This document shows positions 1 through 8,116 of a DNA stretch of 17,961 nucleotides, piece by piece; the first letter of the stretch is position 1; every line of letters begins with the position of its first letter. The translations under genes and the position numbers were made by a program. The notes beneath the pieces are model-generated. The model did not search any database and was not told the DNA's origin. It saw only the letters and a list, made by a program, of their open reading frames with translations. Source of the stretch: Pseudoruminococcus sp964385235 (GTDB taxonomy: Bacteria; Bacillota; Clostridia; Oscillospirales; Acutalibacteraceae); NCBI GenBank assembly GCA_964385235.1, contig CAYLOD010000031.1, positions 1 to 17,961 of the forward strand, written 5' to 3'.

Positions 1-26
1 GAGCGAGCGCAAGCGAGCGATTACGC

Positions 27-107
27 GTCTTGCGTGTCGAGGCACTCGACCGCGACTTGCGTGTCGAGGCACTCGACCGCGACTTGCGTGTCGAGGCACT
101 CGACCGC
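27..107 (-). repeat. Three tandem 27-bp hairpin units (module A)
   Basis: Units lie at 27-53, 54-80 and 81-107; the last two are identical and the first differs by one base. On the minus strand each contains the stem-loop GTCGAG-TGC-CTCGAC followed by a CACGCAAG-type spacer. Aligned with the murF-side unit at 7947-7973 they differ at roughly a quarter of positions, and the stem differences compensate each other. Confidence 0.9.
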
Positions 108-140
108 GAAGTCGTTTTTCGCCATGCGGCGAAAAACTTC
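108..140. other. Hairpin within repeat module C
   Basis: A perfect 10-bp stem (114-123 GTTTTTCGCC with 128-137 GGCGAAAAAC) closes a 4-base ATGC loop. Flanking CGAAG (108-112) and CTTCG (137-141) can extend it across a small bulge. There is no T-run on the secA-sense strand, so it is not a classic terminator. Confidence 0.7.
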
Positions 141-231
141 GGCACTGATAAAGGTTTATTATGTGCCGCGCAAGAAGTTAGTACTTGATTAGCACACGGC
201 AGGTCATTGGCGGCGGGGATATTAGACCGTA

Positions 232-3189
232 TTACAGGTCTTTACCGCAGCATTTTTTATATTTCTTACCGCTTCCACAGGGGCAGGGGTCGTTTCTGCC
301 GATTTTTTGCTTTGCGGTCTTGATAACGGTTTTCGAGCGGGGCAGTGAGCCGTCGGCGTTTGTCATTGTGGGGTTGGCTATCTGCTCGCGTTTCGTATAC
401 TTTTCGGCAAAGGTTTTAACAGCATTTTCGTTGTCCACGGTCTTTTTCCCTCCGGCTGTCGGTTCGGACGCGGAAAGCATCTGTGTCTGTGCCTGTGCCG
501 CCATTACGGCGGCCTGAGCCGTCGCCGCCGCACGGGCGCGCCCCTCTGCCGCGCGCTTCATCGCAAGCTCGCGCATTTTCTGCTGTTCCTCCATCTTTTC
601 ATGGATCTTCTTGGGAATGACGAGCAGCATTCTGACAGTGTCCTCACGGATAGAGCCAATCATAGCGTCAAACATATCAAAGCCCTCAAGCCTGTACTCT
701 ACGACAGGGTCATGCTGACCGTACGCTCTCAGACGAATGCCGCGTTTCAGCTCCTCCATTGCGTCAATGTGATCCATCCAATAACGGTCAACATTCTTGA
801 GCAGATATACGCGCTCGATCTCACGCATAGTTTCCTCGGGAATGAGCTTCTCGTTTTCTTCATACAGCTTTCTGCCCATCTCGGTGAGCTTGTTTACCAG
901 ATACTCTTTCTCAAGACGACCAAACGTTTCGTCGTCAAACTCAAGTTCCTTCTCCGTTTTTTCGTCGAGGAACCAGCCTCTTAAATATTCACGCAGCCCG
1001 TCAAGGTTCCAGTTCTCCTTTTCCTCACCGCACAGATAATGATCAACCGCCGAAGCGACAACATCATCAACCATCTTTACAATAGTATCTCTGAGGTTTT
1101 CTCCGTCAAGGACCTGATCGCGCTGTCCGTATATTATCTCGCGCTGACGGTTCATAACATCGTCAAACTGCAGAACGTTCTTACGAATGCCGAAGTTCCT
1201 CTCCTCAACTTTTTCCTGTGCGCTCTGTATAACGTTAGTGAGCATTTTGTTTTCGATCGGCTCGTTTTCGGGAACTTTCAGCGTTTCCATGATCTTGGAA
1301 AGCCTGTCGCCCGCGAAAATGCGCAGCAGCTCGTCGTCGGCGGACAGATAGAAACGGCTTGCGCCGGGGTCGCCCTGACGTCCCGCACGGCCGCGGAGCT
1401 GGTTGTCGATACGCCTTGACTCGTGACGAGCCGTACCCATAATAAACAGGCCGCCCGCCTCTCGCACTTTATCGGCTTCCTCCCTGATTTCTTCCTTATA
1501 TTTAGCCTCAAGCGTTCTGTATGTTTCGCGCGCCTTTTTGATCTCCTCATCGTCGGTTTCCGCAAAGCTTGTCGCCTCGACGATAAGCTCATCGGGGATC
1601 TTCATTTTACGCATTTCAGCCTTTGCGAGATACTCCGCGTTGCCGCCGAGAATAATATCCGTTCCACGGCCCGCCATGTTCGTCGCTATCGTAACGGCGC
1701 CCAGCTTACCCGCCTGAGCGATTATCTCCGCCTCACGCTCGTGGTTTTTAGCGTTCAGGACATTGTGCTTTATGCCCTTTTTCTTGAGCAGTGCGCTCAA
1801 AACCTCCGATTTCTCGATAGAGATGGTGCCGACGAGTACAGGCTGACCGTTCTCGTGCGCCTCGATAATATCGTTTATCAGGGTTTCAAACTTGCCCTTC
1901 TCCGTCTTAAATATCGCGTCGGGAAGGTCTGTCCTCTGAACCTCCTTGTTCGTCGGTATCTCTACGACGTCAAGCTTGTATATCTCTCTGAACTCTGTTT
2001 CCTCCGTCATGGCGGTACCTGTCATACCCGAAAGCTTTTTATACATACGGAAGTAGTTCTGGAACGTAATAGTGGCGAGTGTTTTGCTTTCGCGTTCGAC
2101 CTTAACGCCCTCCTTGGCCTCGATAGCCTGATGCAGACCCTCGTTGTACCGGCGTCCGTACATCAGACGGCCCGTGTTCTCGTCAACGATAATGACTTCT
2201 CCGTCCTTTACGACATAGTCTATATCGCGCCTCATTATGCCGTGCGCTCTGATAGCCTGATTTATATGGTGCTGATATATTACGTTGTCGGGATCGGTAA
2301 GGTTCTCTATGCCGAAGTATTCCTCAGTCTTTTTTACGCCGACAGGAGTGAGTGTAGCGGTCTTTGCCTTTTCATCTACTATATAGTCGATGCCCTTCTC
2401 CTTATAAAGCTCGTCATTGTCCTCCTTGCTGTCAAGCTCCACAAACTTTTCACAGGTCATGGAGCGGGCGAGTTTGTCGGCCTTCTCGTACATATCTGTA
2501 GATTTATCTCCGGGACCCGATATTATAAGCGGCGTCCTCGCCTCGTCTATGAGTATCGAGTCAACTTCGTCAACGATAGCGAATACATGACCGCGTTGAA
2601 CCTTGTTGGCCTTGTACACAACCATGTTGTCACGCAGATAGTCGAACCCAAGCTCGTTGTTCGTCCCGTATGTTATGTCGGCGGCATATGCCTCGCGGCG
2701 CTCGTCGTTGTTCGAATCGTGAGTGATAAGTCCGACAGTAAGCCCGAGGAAGCGGTACAGCTTGCCCATCCACTCGGAGTCACGCTTTGCGAGGTAGTCG
2801 TTGACGGTAACTATGTGGACGCCCTCACCCGTAAGGCCGTTGAGATAAGCGGGAAGCGTTGCGACAAGCGTTTTGCCTTCACCTGTTTTCATTTCGGCGA
2901 TACGGCCCTGATGCAGAACTACGCCGCCTATGATCTGAACGGGGAAGTGCCGCATACCGAGAACACGGTCGCCCGCCTCGCGGCAGACGGCAAACGCCTC
3001 GGGCAGAATATCGTCAGTAGTTTCGCCGTTCTTAAGCCTTTCCTTAAATATATCCGTCTGATGACGGAGGTCGGCGTCGCTCATGGCCTTATATTTATCC
3101 TCAAGCGCAAGTACCTTTTCAGCGACAGGATTTATGCGCTTGAGCTCCTTTTTGCTGTAATTTCCGAAAAACGCTTTTAAAAAACTCAA
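232..3189 (-). CDS. secA: SecA, preprotein translocase ATPase
   Basis: SecA is the ATP-driven motor that pushes unfolded preproteins through SecYEG at the cytoplasmic membrane. The 985-residue product has Walker A MKTGEGKT (about 100-107), the DEVD box (207-210) followed by IDEARTPLIISG, the preprotein cross-linking region, the helicase motif GRAGRQGDPG (600-609), and a C-terminal zinc motif with Cys 969, 971, 980 and 981. It is longer than Bacillus SecA, partly through a charged helical insertion at about 515-578 in NBD2, where many SecAs carry a variable subdomain. The start is TTG: GAGGTGA lies six bases upstream and the N-terminus MSFLKAFFG is typical. It follows the lipoprotein gene by 25 bp and is probably co-transcribed with it. 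Confidence 0.98.
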   Translation of the reverse strand: MSFLKAFFGNYSKKELKRINPVAEKVLALEDKYKAMSDADLRHQTDIFKERLKNGETTDDILPEAFAVCREAGDRVLGMRHFPVQIIGGVVLHQGRIAEMKTGEGKTLVATLPAYLNGLTGEGVHIVTVNDYLAKRDSEWMGKLYRFLGLTVGLITHDSNNDERREAYAADITYGTNNELGFDYLRDNMVVYKANKVQRGHVFAIVDEVDSILIDEARTPLIISGPGDKSTDMYEKADKLARSMTCEKFVELDSKEDNDELYKEKGIDYIVDEKAKTATLTPVGVKKTEEYFGIENLTDPDNVIYQHHINQAIRAHGIMRRDIDYVVKDGEVIIVDENTGRLMYGRRYNEGLHQAIEAKEGVKVERESKTLATITFQNYFRMYKKLSGMTGTAMTEETEFREIYKLDVVEIPTNKEVQRTDLPDAIFKTEKGKFETLINDIIEAHENGQPVLVGTISIEKSEVLSALLKKKGIKHNVLNAKNHEREAEIIAQAGKLGAVTIATNMAGRGTDIILGGNAEYLAKAEMRKMKIPDELIVEATSFAETDDEEIKKARETYRTLEAKYKEEIREEADKVREAGGLFIMGTARHESRRIDNQLRGRAGRQGDPGASRFYLSADDELLRIFAGDRLSKIMETLKVPENEPIENKMLTNVIQSAQEKVEERNFGIRKNVLQFDDVMNRQREIIYGQRDQVLDGENLRDTIVKMVDDVVASAVDHYLCGEEKENWNLDGLREYLRGWFLDEKTEKELEFDDETFGRLEKEYLVNKLTEMGRKLYEENEKLIPEETMREIERVYLLKNVDRYWMDHIDAMEELKRGIRLRAYGQHDPVVEYRLEGFDMFDAMIGSIREDTVRMLLVIPKKIHEKMEEQQKMRELAMKRAAEGRARAAATAQAAVMAAQAQTQMLSASEPTAGGKKTVDNENAVKTFAEKYTKREQIANPTMTNADGSLPRSKTVIKTAKQKIGRNDPCPCGSGKKYKKCCGKDL

Positions 3190-3195
3190 TTTACT

Positions 3196-3202
3196 TCACC
3201 TC
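3196..3202 (-). promoter_or_regulatory. secA ribosome binding site deciding a TTG start
   Basis: On the minus strand GAGGTGA precedes TTG at 3189-3187 by six bases. No in-frame ATG with a comparable site is present nearby, so TTG is the best start. Confidence 0.85.
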
Positions 3203-3214
3203 ATAAATATTAAG

Positions 3215-3721
3215 TCACTTCTTGAACGATTTAAACGCGTTCAGGACGTCCTTGGTTCTCGTTTTGTTCAGATCCTCATTGGAGTTGTCCGTATAAACCA
3301 TAAGGTACTTCCCGTTGTCGGAAAGCGTCGCCTTTGTTTTCATTCCGAGCAACTCGAACTCTCCGTCCTTTTTAACGCTGTCTATGGTTTTTTTCGCGTC
3401 ATTGTTGATATTCTCAAGGTCATACTCGTAAAACTCAGCCGTTACCGTCGAGTTGTTCAGCATAAATGTATATTTGTGACCGCCGACAGCCCCTATCGTG
3501 GAATACGTCATCTCCGTAGGCTCCGAATCGGGGAGAAACGCTCTCTTTTTAAGGTATTTTTCAAGTCCCTCAAGGTTGTTTTTATAATCTTCCTGCTTGA
3601 CGGAAGATGCCTCGGGAACATTATCGGTCGAAAGCTTTTCGGGCTGACTGCCCCCTCCCATACATCCCGACACAGAAAAGGCTATGGCGGCGCAAAGAAT
3701 TACCGGTAATAATTTTTTCAT
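3215..3721 (-). CDS. Small lipoprotein of unknown function upstream of secA
   Basis: A 168-residue protein. It begins with a lipoprotein signal peptide: MKKLL, a hydrophobic core, and the lipobox V-S-G-C with the lipidated Cys at position 20. A glycine- and serine-rich linker and a mixed alpha/beta, lysine-rich domain follow, with no catalytic motif I recognise. It should be anchored to the outer face of the membrane. The ATG is preceded by GGAGG at 7-8 bases. It is the first gene of a two-gene unit with secA, so it could be linked to export or simply share the promoter. I do not recognise the family. The signal peptide call is firm; function is open. Confidence 0.85.
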   Translation of the reverse strand: MKKLLPVILCAAIAFSVSGCMGGGSQPEKLSTDNVPEASSVKQEDYKNNLEGLEKYLKKRAFLPDSEPTEMTYSTIGAVGGHKYTFMLNNSTVTAEFYEYDLENINNDAKKTIDSVKKDGEFELLGMKTKATLSDNGKYLMVYTDNSNEDLNKTRTKDVLNAFKSFKK

Positions 3722-3798
3722 TAAAAGTCCTCCGAATTTAATAATTATAGTAAGCCCCGACAGTCAGGGTTCTCCGACGATTTTGCGTATCATTAAAC

Positions 3799-3827
3799 AT
3801 TATAGCCTATTTGTAAGGATAGTGCAA
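3799..3827 (-). promoter_or_regulatory. Likely sigma-70 type promoter for lipoprotein-secA
   Basis: On the minus strand TTGCAC (3827-3822) and TATAAT (3804-3799) are separated by 17 bp. The -10 is perfect; the -35 matches only its first three bases. The leader would be about 70 nt. A second TATAAT at 3749-3744 lacks a good -35. Confidence 0.55.
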
Positions 3828-3944
3828 GGGAATTTTAAGCTATCCGCGTCAATCCGCAAAAAAAATAATAATTAAATTAACAAAAGCCGTCCCTCGCTGT
3901 CCTCTCGATATGTCAAACAAAATAATTGTATTTTTACATTTAAA

Positions 3945-3973
3945 TAGACAAATCAGCGGATATATATTATAAT
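3945..3973 (+). promoter_or_regulatory. Sigma-70 type promoter for the membrane protein-murE-murF unit
   Basis: TAGACA (3945-3950), a 17-bp spacer and TATAAT (3968-3973) lie in an AT-rich stretch. Transcription would begin near 3980. This leaves a leader of about 190 nt that includes the 15-bp tandem repeats and the 14-bp TGACGGGTCAGGCC box. The rest of 3828-4171 contains no gene I can support. Confidence 0.65.
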
Positions 3974-4011
3974 ATAGCTTAGTCAATATTTCCCCGAACA
4001 GCGTGGCGGCA

Positions 4012-4064
4012 CACATCGTGTCGGGACACATCGTGTCGGGGCACATCGTGTCGGGGCACATAGG
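4012..4064 (+). repeat. 15-bp tandem repeats in the leader
   Basis: Three near-identical units of CACATCGTGTCGGGG (4012-4026, 4027-4041, 4042-4056; one terminal base differs) plus a degraded fourth. They lie between the plus-strand promoter and the first gene. A similar arrangement of 15-bp units with the same neighbouring box is found in inverted orientation at 16286-16320. Confidence 0.85.
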
Positions 4065-4100
4065 GCAAGCCTTTATCATATAGCTTGCCGGCGGATATAA

Positions 4101-4114
4101 TGACGGGTCAGGCC
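4101..4114 (+). repeat. 14-bp box TGACGGGTCAGGCC (copy 1)
   Basis: The exact reverse complement occurs at 16198-16211. Both copies lie on the same side of a 15-bp tandem repeat, and both are followed by an A/T-rich stretch. This suggests two members of one intergenic element family. Confidence 0.6.
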
Positions 4115-4171
4115 CATTATTGAAATCGGACTGTGTTGAAATGGAGAAAAAATAAGGTAAGGTGTTTTTCT

Positions 4172-4549
4172 ATGGGTAAAAAACTAAAAAGATATATTCT
4201 GTATATTGAATCGCTTGTAAACGACCCGTCGCTTATCAAGGATTTTGAAATGCTCAAGTCGGAGCTGCTTATTGAAATAGGCTTTTGGCAGCATGAAAGG
4301 CTTATTCACCTGCTGGTAACTGTATTGTTCTCTCTGCTTCTCATGTCAATGATAATAGTGAGCTTTTTCTATGTGAGTCTGCCGTCGGTACTGCTCTTTC
4401 TGCTTTTCCTCGCGCTTGAGGTTCCGTATATACGACATTACTACATACTCGAAAACGGCACGCAGAAACTGTACAGGCTTTACGAGGAGCTGTCAAAAAT
4501 GAGCGGCAACGCTCACTCCGCGGCGGAGGCGGAGGATTTGGGCAAATAG
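4172..4549 (+). CDS. Small membrane protein with two transmembrane helices, function unknown
   Basis: The frame is open from 4133, but ATG at 4172 is preferred: AAGGTG lies seven bases before it, whereas the upstream ATG lacks a site. The 125-residue product has a basic N-terminus, an amphipathic region with several acidic and leucine residues (12-40), two closely spaced hydrophobic helices (about 45-68 and 70-87), and a short cytoplasm-like tail rich in Ala and Glu. No conserved motif is recognised. It is 106 bp upstream of murE on the same strand and probably shares its transcript, so a link to envelope synthesis is possible but unproven. Confidence 0.75.
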   Translation: MGKKLKRYILYIESLVNDPSLIKDFEMLKSELLIEIGFWQHERLIHLLVTVLFSLLLMSMIIVSFFYVSLPSVLLFLLFLALEVPYIRHYYILENGTQKLYRLYEELSKMSGNAHSAAEAEDLGK

Positions 4550-4655
4550 CGTAGAAACGGCGTTTCTCTTGAATAGCGCCGGGGCGTGATAAAATTGTTT
4601 TAAAGCAATTACAGCAGGGTAATTTAACCTTGGAAATTTTATGGGGGCTGATTTT

Positions 4656-6146
4656 ATGAAGCTTTTTGAGCTTCTGGAGGAGATAAGCTATAAAATCACA
4701 GATACTTGTGGACTGAGTGCTGAGGAGATTGGGAACACGGAAATTTCGGATATTATATATGATTCCCGAGGGATAAAGGACGGTTGTCTTTTTGTCTGTC
4801 TTAAGGGCGCGAGCTTTGACGGCCACAGCTTTGCTCAGGAAGCTGTCGACGGCGGCGCGGCGGCTGTCGTCGTGTGTGAGGATATTGACGCCGTCGGCGC
4901 GCCCGTGATACGGGTCGCCGACACGCATCTTGCTCTCGCGTATATTTCGGCGGCGTACTTCGGACATCCCGCCCGTGAGCTTATCACTGTCGGCATAACA
5001 GGCACAAAGGGCAAGACGACGACAGCCTCGATGGTCGCCGCGATCCTCTCGGCGGGAGGATACAAGACGGGAATAATCGGCACGCTTGGGATCGTTATCG
5101 ACGGCAATGTGGAGGAAACCTCCAACACGACGCCTGAATCATACGAGATCCAGCGCGCCATGAGGAAAATGATAGACAGGGGCTGCAGGTGCGCGGTTAT
5201 GGAGGCAAGCTCTCTCGGGCTGAAATGGCACAGGACGGGCGGTTTTATATTTGACTACGGAGTTTTCACAAACTTTTCCCATGACCACATCGGCGGAAGC
5301 GAACACAAGGACATGGAGGAATATCTCGCGTGCAAGGCTATGCTGTTCAGGCAGTGCAGGATTGGTCTTATAAACATTGACGACAGCCACGCGCAAGCTG
5401 TTACAGCCGGTGCGACTTGCAAAATTGAAACTTTTGGCTTTAATGACAAGGCACAGCTTATCGGCTCGGACGATCATCTCATATCGAAGGCGGGTTATCT
5501 CGGTGTGTGCTTCAATGTAAGCGGCGCGCTCAGCATGGAAGTTGACGTGGATATTCCCGGCAAGTTTATGGCGTACAACGCGCTTGCCGCGATCGCGGTC
5601 TGCCGTCACTTTGATATTCCCGAACAGGCGATAAAGGACGGACTCAACACAGTCAAGGTCAAGGGCAGAGTAGAGCCTGTCGCCGTTCCCGGAAATTACA
5701 CTCTGCTGATTGACTACGCGCACAATGCCGTCAGCATGGAAAGTCTGCTCACCATTCTCAGGGAATACCGTCCGAACCGTCTTATCACGCTTTTCGGCGC
5801 GGGAGGCAACAGACCCCGCGACAGGCGCTATGAGATGGGAGAGATCTCGGGCAGGCTTTCGGATCTTTCCGTCATTACGGAGGACAACTCGCGATTTGAG
5901 GACGTAATGGACATAATAGAGGACATCAAGGTCGGCATAAATAAAACGGACGGGAAATATGTGGTCATTCCCGACAGAACCGACGCTATACGCTATTGTA
6001 TAGAGAACGCCCGGGACGGCGACATAATAGTCCTCGCGGGCAAGGGACACGAGAGCTATCAGGATAAAAACGGCAAAAAGACACACTACGACGAGCGGGA
6101 GGTCGTCGCGGAAATCATAAAGGAAATGGCGGAAAAGGCACAATGA
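4656..6146 (+). CDS. murE: MurE-type UDP-MurNAc-tripeptide ligase
   Basis: A cytoplasmic Mur ligase that adds the third amino acid (meso-diaminopimelate or lysine) to UDP-MurNAc-L-Ala-D-Glu, using ATP. The 496 residues match the usual length. Visible motifs are YDSR near 35-38, the ATP loop GTKGKTT (116-122), Lys227 in YLACKAMLF (the lysine normally carbamylated), DYAHN (353-357), GAGGNR (381-386) and GKGHESYQ (462-469). The substrate-selecting loop, DNPR in meso-DAP enzymes, reads D-N-S-R (410-413); the retained Arg favours meso-DAP, but the Pro is lost. ATG at 4656 is chosen because GGGGG sits eight bases before it; an in-frame ATG at 4641 has a weaker site. The stop overlaps murF by 4 nt. 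Confidence 0.95.
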   Translation: MKLFELLEEISYKITDTCGLSAEEIGNTEISDIIYDSRGIKDGCLFVCLKGASFDGHSFAQEAVDGGAAAVVVCEDIDAVGAPVIRVADTHLALAYISAAYFGHPARELITVGITGTKGKTTTASMVAAILSAGGYKTGIIGTLGIVIDGNVEETSNTTPESYEIQRAMRKMIDRGCRCAVMEASSLGLKWHRTGGFIFDYGVFTNFSHDHIGGSEHKDMEEYLACKAMLFRQCRIGLINIDDSHAQAVTAGATCKIETFGFNDKAQLIGSDDHLISKAGYLGVCFNVSGALSMEVDVDIPGKFMAYNALAAIAVCRHFDIPEQAIKDGLNTVKVKGRVEPVAVPGNYTLLIDYAHNAVSMESLLTILREYRPNRLITLFGAGGNRPRDRRYEMGEISGRLSDLSVITEDNSRFEDVMDIIEDIKVGINKTDGKYVVIPDRTDAIRYCIENARDGDIIVLAGKGHESYQDKNGKKTHYDEREVVAEIIKEMAEKAQ

Positions 6147-7573
6147 AAAGCATTAAGGTTTGTAAAATAGCCGAAGTCGCCGGCGGGGAGATACTTTGCG
6201 GCGACGCGGATACAGACGTTACGAATATACAGTATGACAGCAGAGCCGTAAGGGACGGTTCACTCTTTGTGCCTATAAAGGGCGCGAAAGTAGACGCGCA
6301 CAAATTTATAGAGGAATGTCTTTCTAAGGGCGCGAGCGCCGTACTCACGGAATACGATGCTCCCGCCGGTGCGTGCAAGCCGTACATAAAAGTTGACAAT
6401 ACGCTCACAGCTTTACAGGCTCTCGCGGCATGGTACCGAAAGCAGTTTTCGTTAAAGCTCATAGGCGTTACGGGCAGTGTCGGCAAAACCAGCACCAAGG
6501 AGATGATCGCCGCCGCTCTGTCGCGCGGTCTTGACGTAATGAAAACGCAGGGGAACAAAAACAGTCAGATAGGTATGCCTATGACCATGTTTGACCTTGA
6601 GGATCATCATGAAGCGGCGGTTATCGAGATGGGTATGAGTTATTTCGGTGAGATGGAGCGTCTGTGTGCCGTCGCGCAGCCGGACATGGCGGTCATAACG
6701 AATATCGGTACGGCTCACATAGAGAATCTCGGCTCGCGGGAAAACATTATGAGCGAAAAGCTGAAAATCACAAACGGTTTTTCCGACGGCGGCATACTTT
6801 TTCTGAACGGCGACGACGAACTTCTCTCGACGCTTCACGGCAAGCTTGATTTCAGTACGGTGACGTTCGGTTTCGGTTCAGGCTGTGACTATCGTGCCGA
6901 AAATATACGCGTCAGCGGCATGAACACTATTTTCACCCTTATCGCTCCTTATGAAACTGAAGAAGTCGAAATCCCCGCGCTCGGCGAACACAATGTGAAG
7001 AACGCCCTTGCCGCGTACGCGGTCGCAAGGGCTTGCGGGCTCGCGCCAAAGGTAATTAAGGAGGGGCTTTTGACATACAGAAACGCCCCCATGCGTCAGC
7101 AGATACACACGTTTGATAAATTCACTCTTATTGACGACAGCTACAACGCGAGTCCCGACGCCATGAGGGTTTCTCTCGATGTACTCAAGTCTATTGACGC
7201 CACGCGCCGTATAGCCGTTCTCGCGAATATGCTGGAGCTTGGCGATTTTGCCGAAAGCGAGCATTTCTCTGTCGGCAGGCATCTCGGTGAAATAGGCATT
7301 GACTGTGTTATATGTATCGGCGATCTCGCACGGCATATCGCGGAGGGTGCGCGGGAGGCAAACCCAAACGTCGTCGCTAAGTGCTTCGGCAGCAACTCCG
7401 ACGCCGCCGAATATCTTAAAACACAGATGATCGACGGCTGCGCCATTCTCGTGAAAGGCTCCCGCTCCATGCACACCGAAGAAATCGCGGCGGAGTGTCT
7501 CCGCACGCAAGACGCGGCGGGGTGCCCCCGCGGGCAAGACGCGGCGGGGTACCCCCGCGGGCAGGACGCGTAA
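6143..7573 (+). CDS. murF: MurF, UDP-MurNAc-pentapeptide (D-Ala-D-Ala adding) ligase, with repeat-derived C-terminus
   Basis: MurF joins D-Ala-D-Ala to the UDP-MurNAc tripeptide in the cytoplasm, directly after MurE. The 476-residue product has YDSR (31-34), the ATP loop GVTGSVGKTSTKE (about 108-120), GNKNSQIG (137-144), NIGTAHIENLG (187-197), LGEHNVKNALAA, DDSYNASPDAM and, near the end, VKGSRSMHTE, the usual end of the third domain. The ATGA overlap with murE indicates translational coupling. The last roughly 22 to 28 residues are encoded by the 27-bp repeat. Two nine-residue periods containing GQDAAG-x-P are visible, and the TAA stop (7571-7573) lies in repeat module B. The tail is unlike any MurF end I know and is probably unstructured. 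Confidence 0.96.
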   Translation: MKSIKVCKIAEVAGGEILCGDADTDVTNIQYDSRAVRDGSLFVPIKGAKVDAHKFIEECLSKGASAVLTEYDAPAGACKPYIKVDNTLTALQALAAWYRKQFSLKLIGVTGSVGKTSTKEMIAAALSRGLDVMKTQGNKNSQIGMPMTMFDLEDHHEAAVIEMGMSYFGEMERLCAVAQPDMAVITNIGTAHIENLGSRENIMSEKLKITNGFSDGGILFLNGDDELLSTLHGKLDFSTVTFGFGSGCDYRAENIRVSGMNTIFTLIAPYETEEVEIPALGEHNVKNALAAYAVARACGLAPKVIKEGLLTYRNAPMRQQIHTFDKFTLIDDSYNASPDAMRVSLDVLKSIDATRRIAVLANMLELGDFAESEHFSVGRHLGEIGIDCVICIGDLARHIAEGAREANPNVVAKCFGSNSDAAEYLKTQMIDGCAILVKGSRSMHTEEIAAECLRTQDAAGCPRGQDAAGYPRGQDA

Positions 7574-7946
7574 TCGCTCGCTTACGCTCGCTCGACGTCG
7601 GCGGGGGAAGCTTACTGCCGCGTGGGGACGAAATTCCCAATGAACTGCCGGTACGGGGATTGTCCCGCTGCGCGGTAAACAAAAATTCCTTATAATTGCC
7701 GAATGCCTCGGCACGCAAAGCGGAGTCCCCTCCCCGCACGCAAGACGCGGCGGGGTGCCCCCGCGGGCAGGACGCGTAATCGCTCGCTTACGCTCGCTCG
7801 ACGTCGGCGGGGGAAGCTTACTGCCGCGTGGGGACGAAATTCCCAATGAACTGCCGGTACGGGGATTGTCCCGCTGCGCGGTAAACAAAAATTCCTTATA
7901 ATTGCCGAATGCCTCGGCACGCAAAGCGGAGTCCCCTCCCCGCACG
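7535..7946 (+). repeat. 206-bp tandem duplication (A+B+D)
   Basis: 7535-7740 and 7741-7946 differ by one base (TAC versus TGC in the hairpin loop). A third partial copy (A+B) lies at 8001-8116. Near identity points to recent amplification or recombination. Confidence 0.93.
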
Positions 7947-8116
7947 CAAGACGCGGCGGAGTGTCTCCGCATGCAAGACGCGGCGGGGTGCCCCCGCGGG
8001 CAAGACGCGGCGGGGTGCCCCCGCAGGCAGGACGCGTAATCGCTCGCTTACGCTCGCTCGACGTCGGCGGGGGAAGCTTACTGCCGCGTGGGGACGAAAT
8101 TCCCAATGAACTGCCG

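Larger units (their letters stand above)
1..220 (-). repeat. Mosaic intergenic repeat element behind secA (modules C, A x3, part of B)
   Basis: Read on the minus strand from the secA stop, the order is module C (about 220 to 108), three 27-bp A units (107 to 27), then the start of module B (26 to 1), which runs off the window. Module C shares the stretches CTTCTTGCGCGGCACATAA, CTTTATCAGTG and GAAGTTTTTCGCC, with small differences, with 8117-8192. The B part shares GACGCGTAATCGCTCGCTT with 7565-7583. The element therefore belongs to the family behind murF and behind the CpXC gene. It starts about a dozen bases from the secA stop codon. No reading frame in it looks like a gene. Its function is unknown. 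Confidence 0.85.

Noticed and set aside
27..107. CRISPR array
   Set aside because: The 27-bp units are contiguous with no unique spacers, and no cas gene is present.
1423..3180. 585-codon open frame on the plus strand opposite secA
   Set aside because: It is antisense to a well-conserved gene, lacks a ribosome binding site and resembles no protein; it is a shadow of secA codon use.
3849..4079. Minus-strand frame encoding a Pro-Asp-Thr-Met-Cys repeat peptide
   Set aside because: The peptide repeat is just the 15-bp tandem DNA repeat translated; it spans the plus-strand promoter and has no ribosome binding site.
5139..6143. 334-codon open frame opposite murE
   Set aside because: Antisense shadow of murE with no start signal or recognisable domain.
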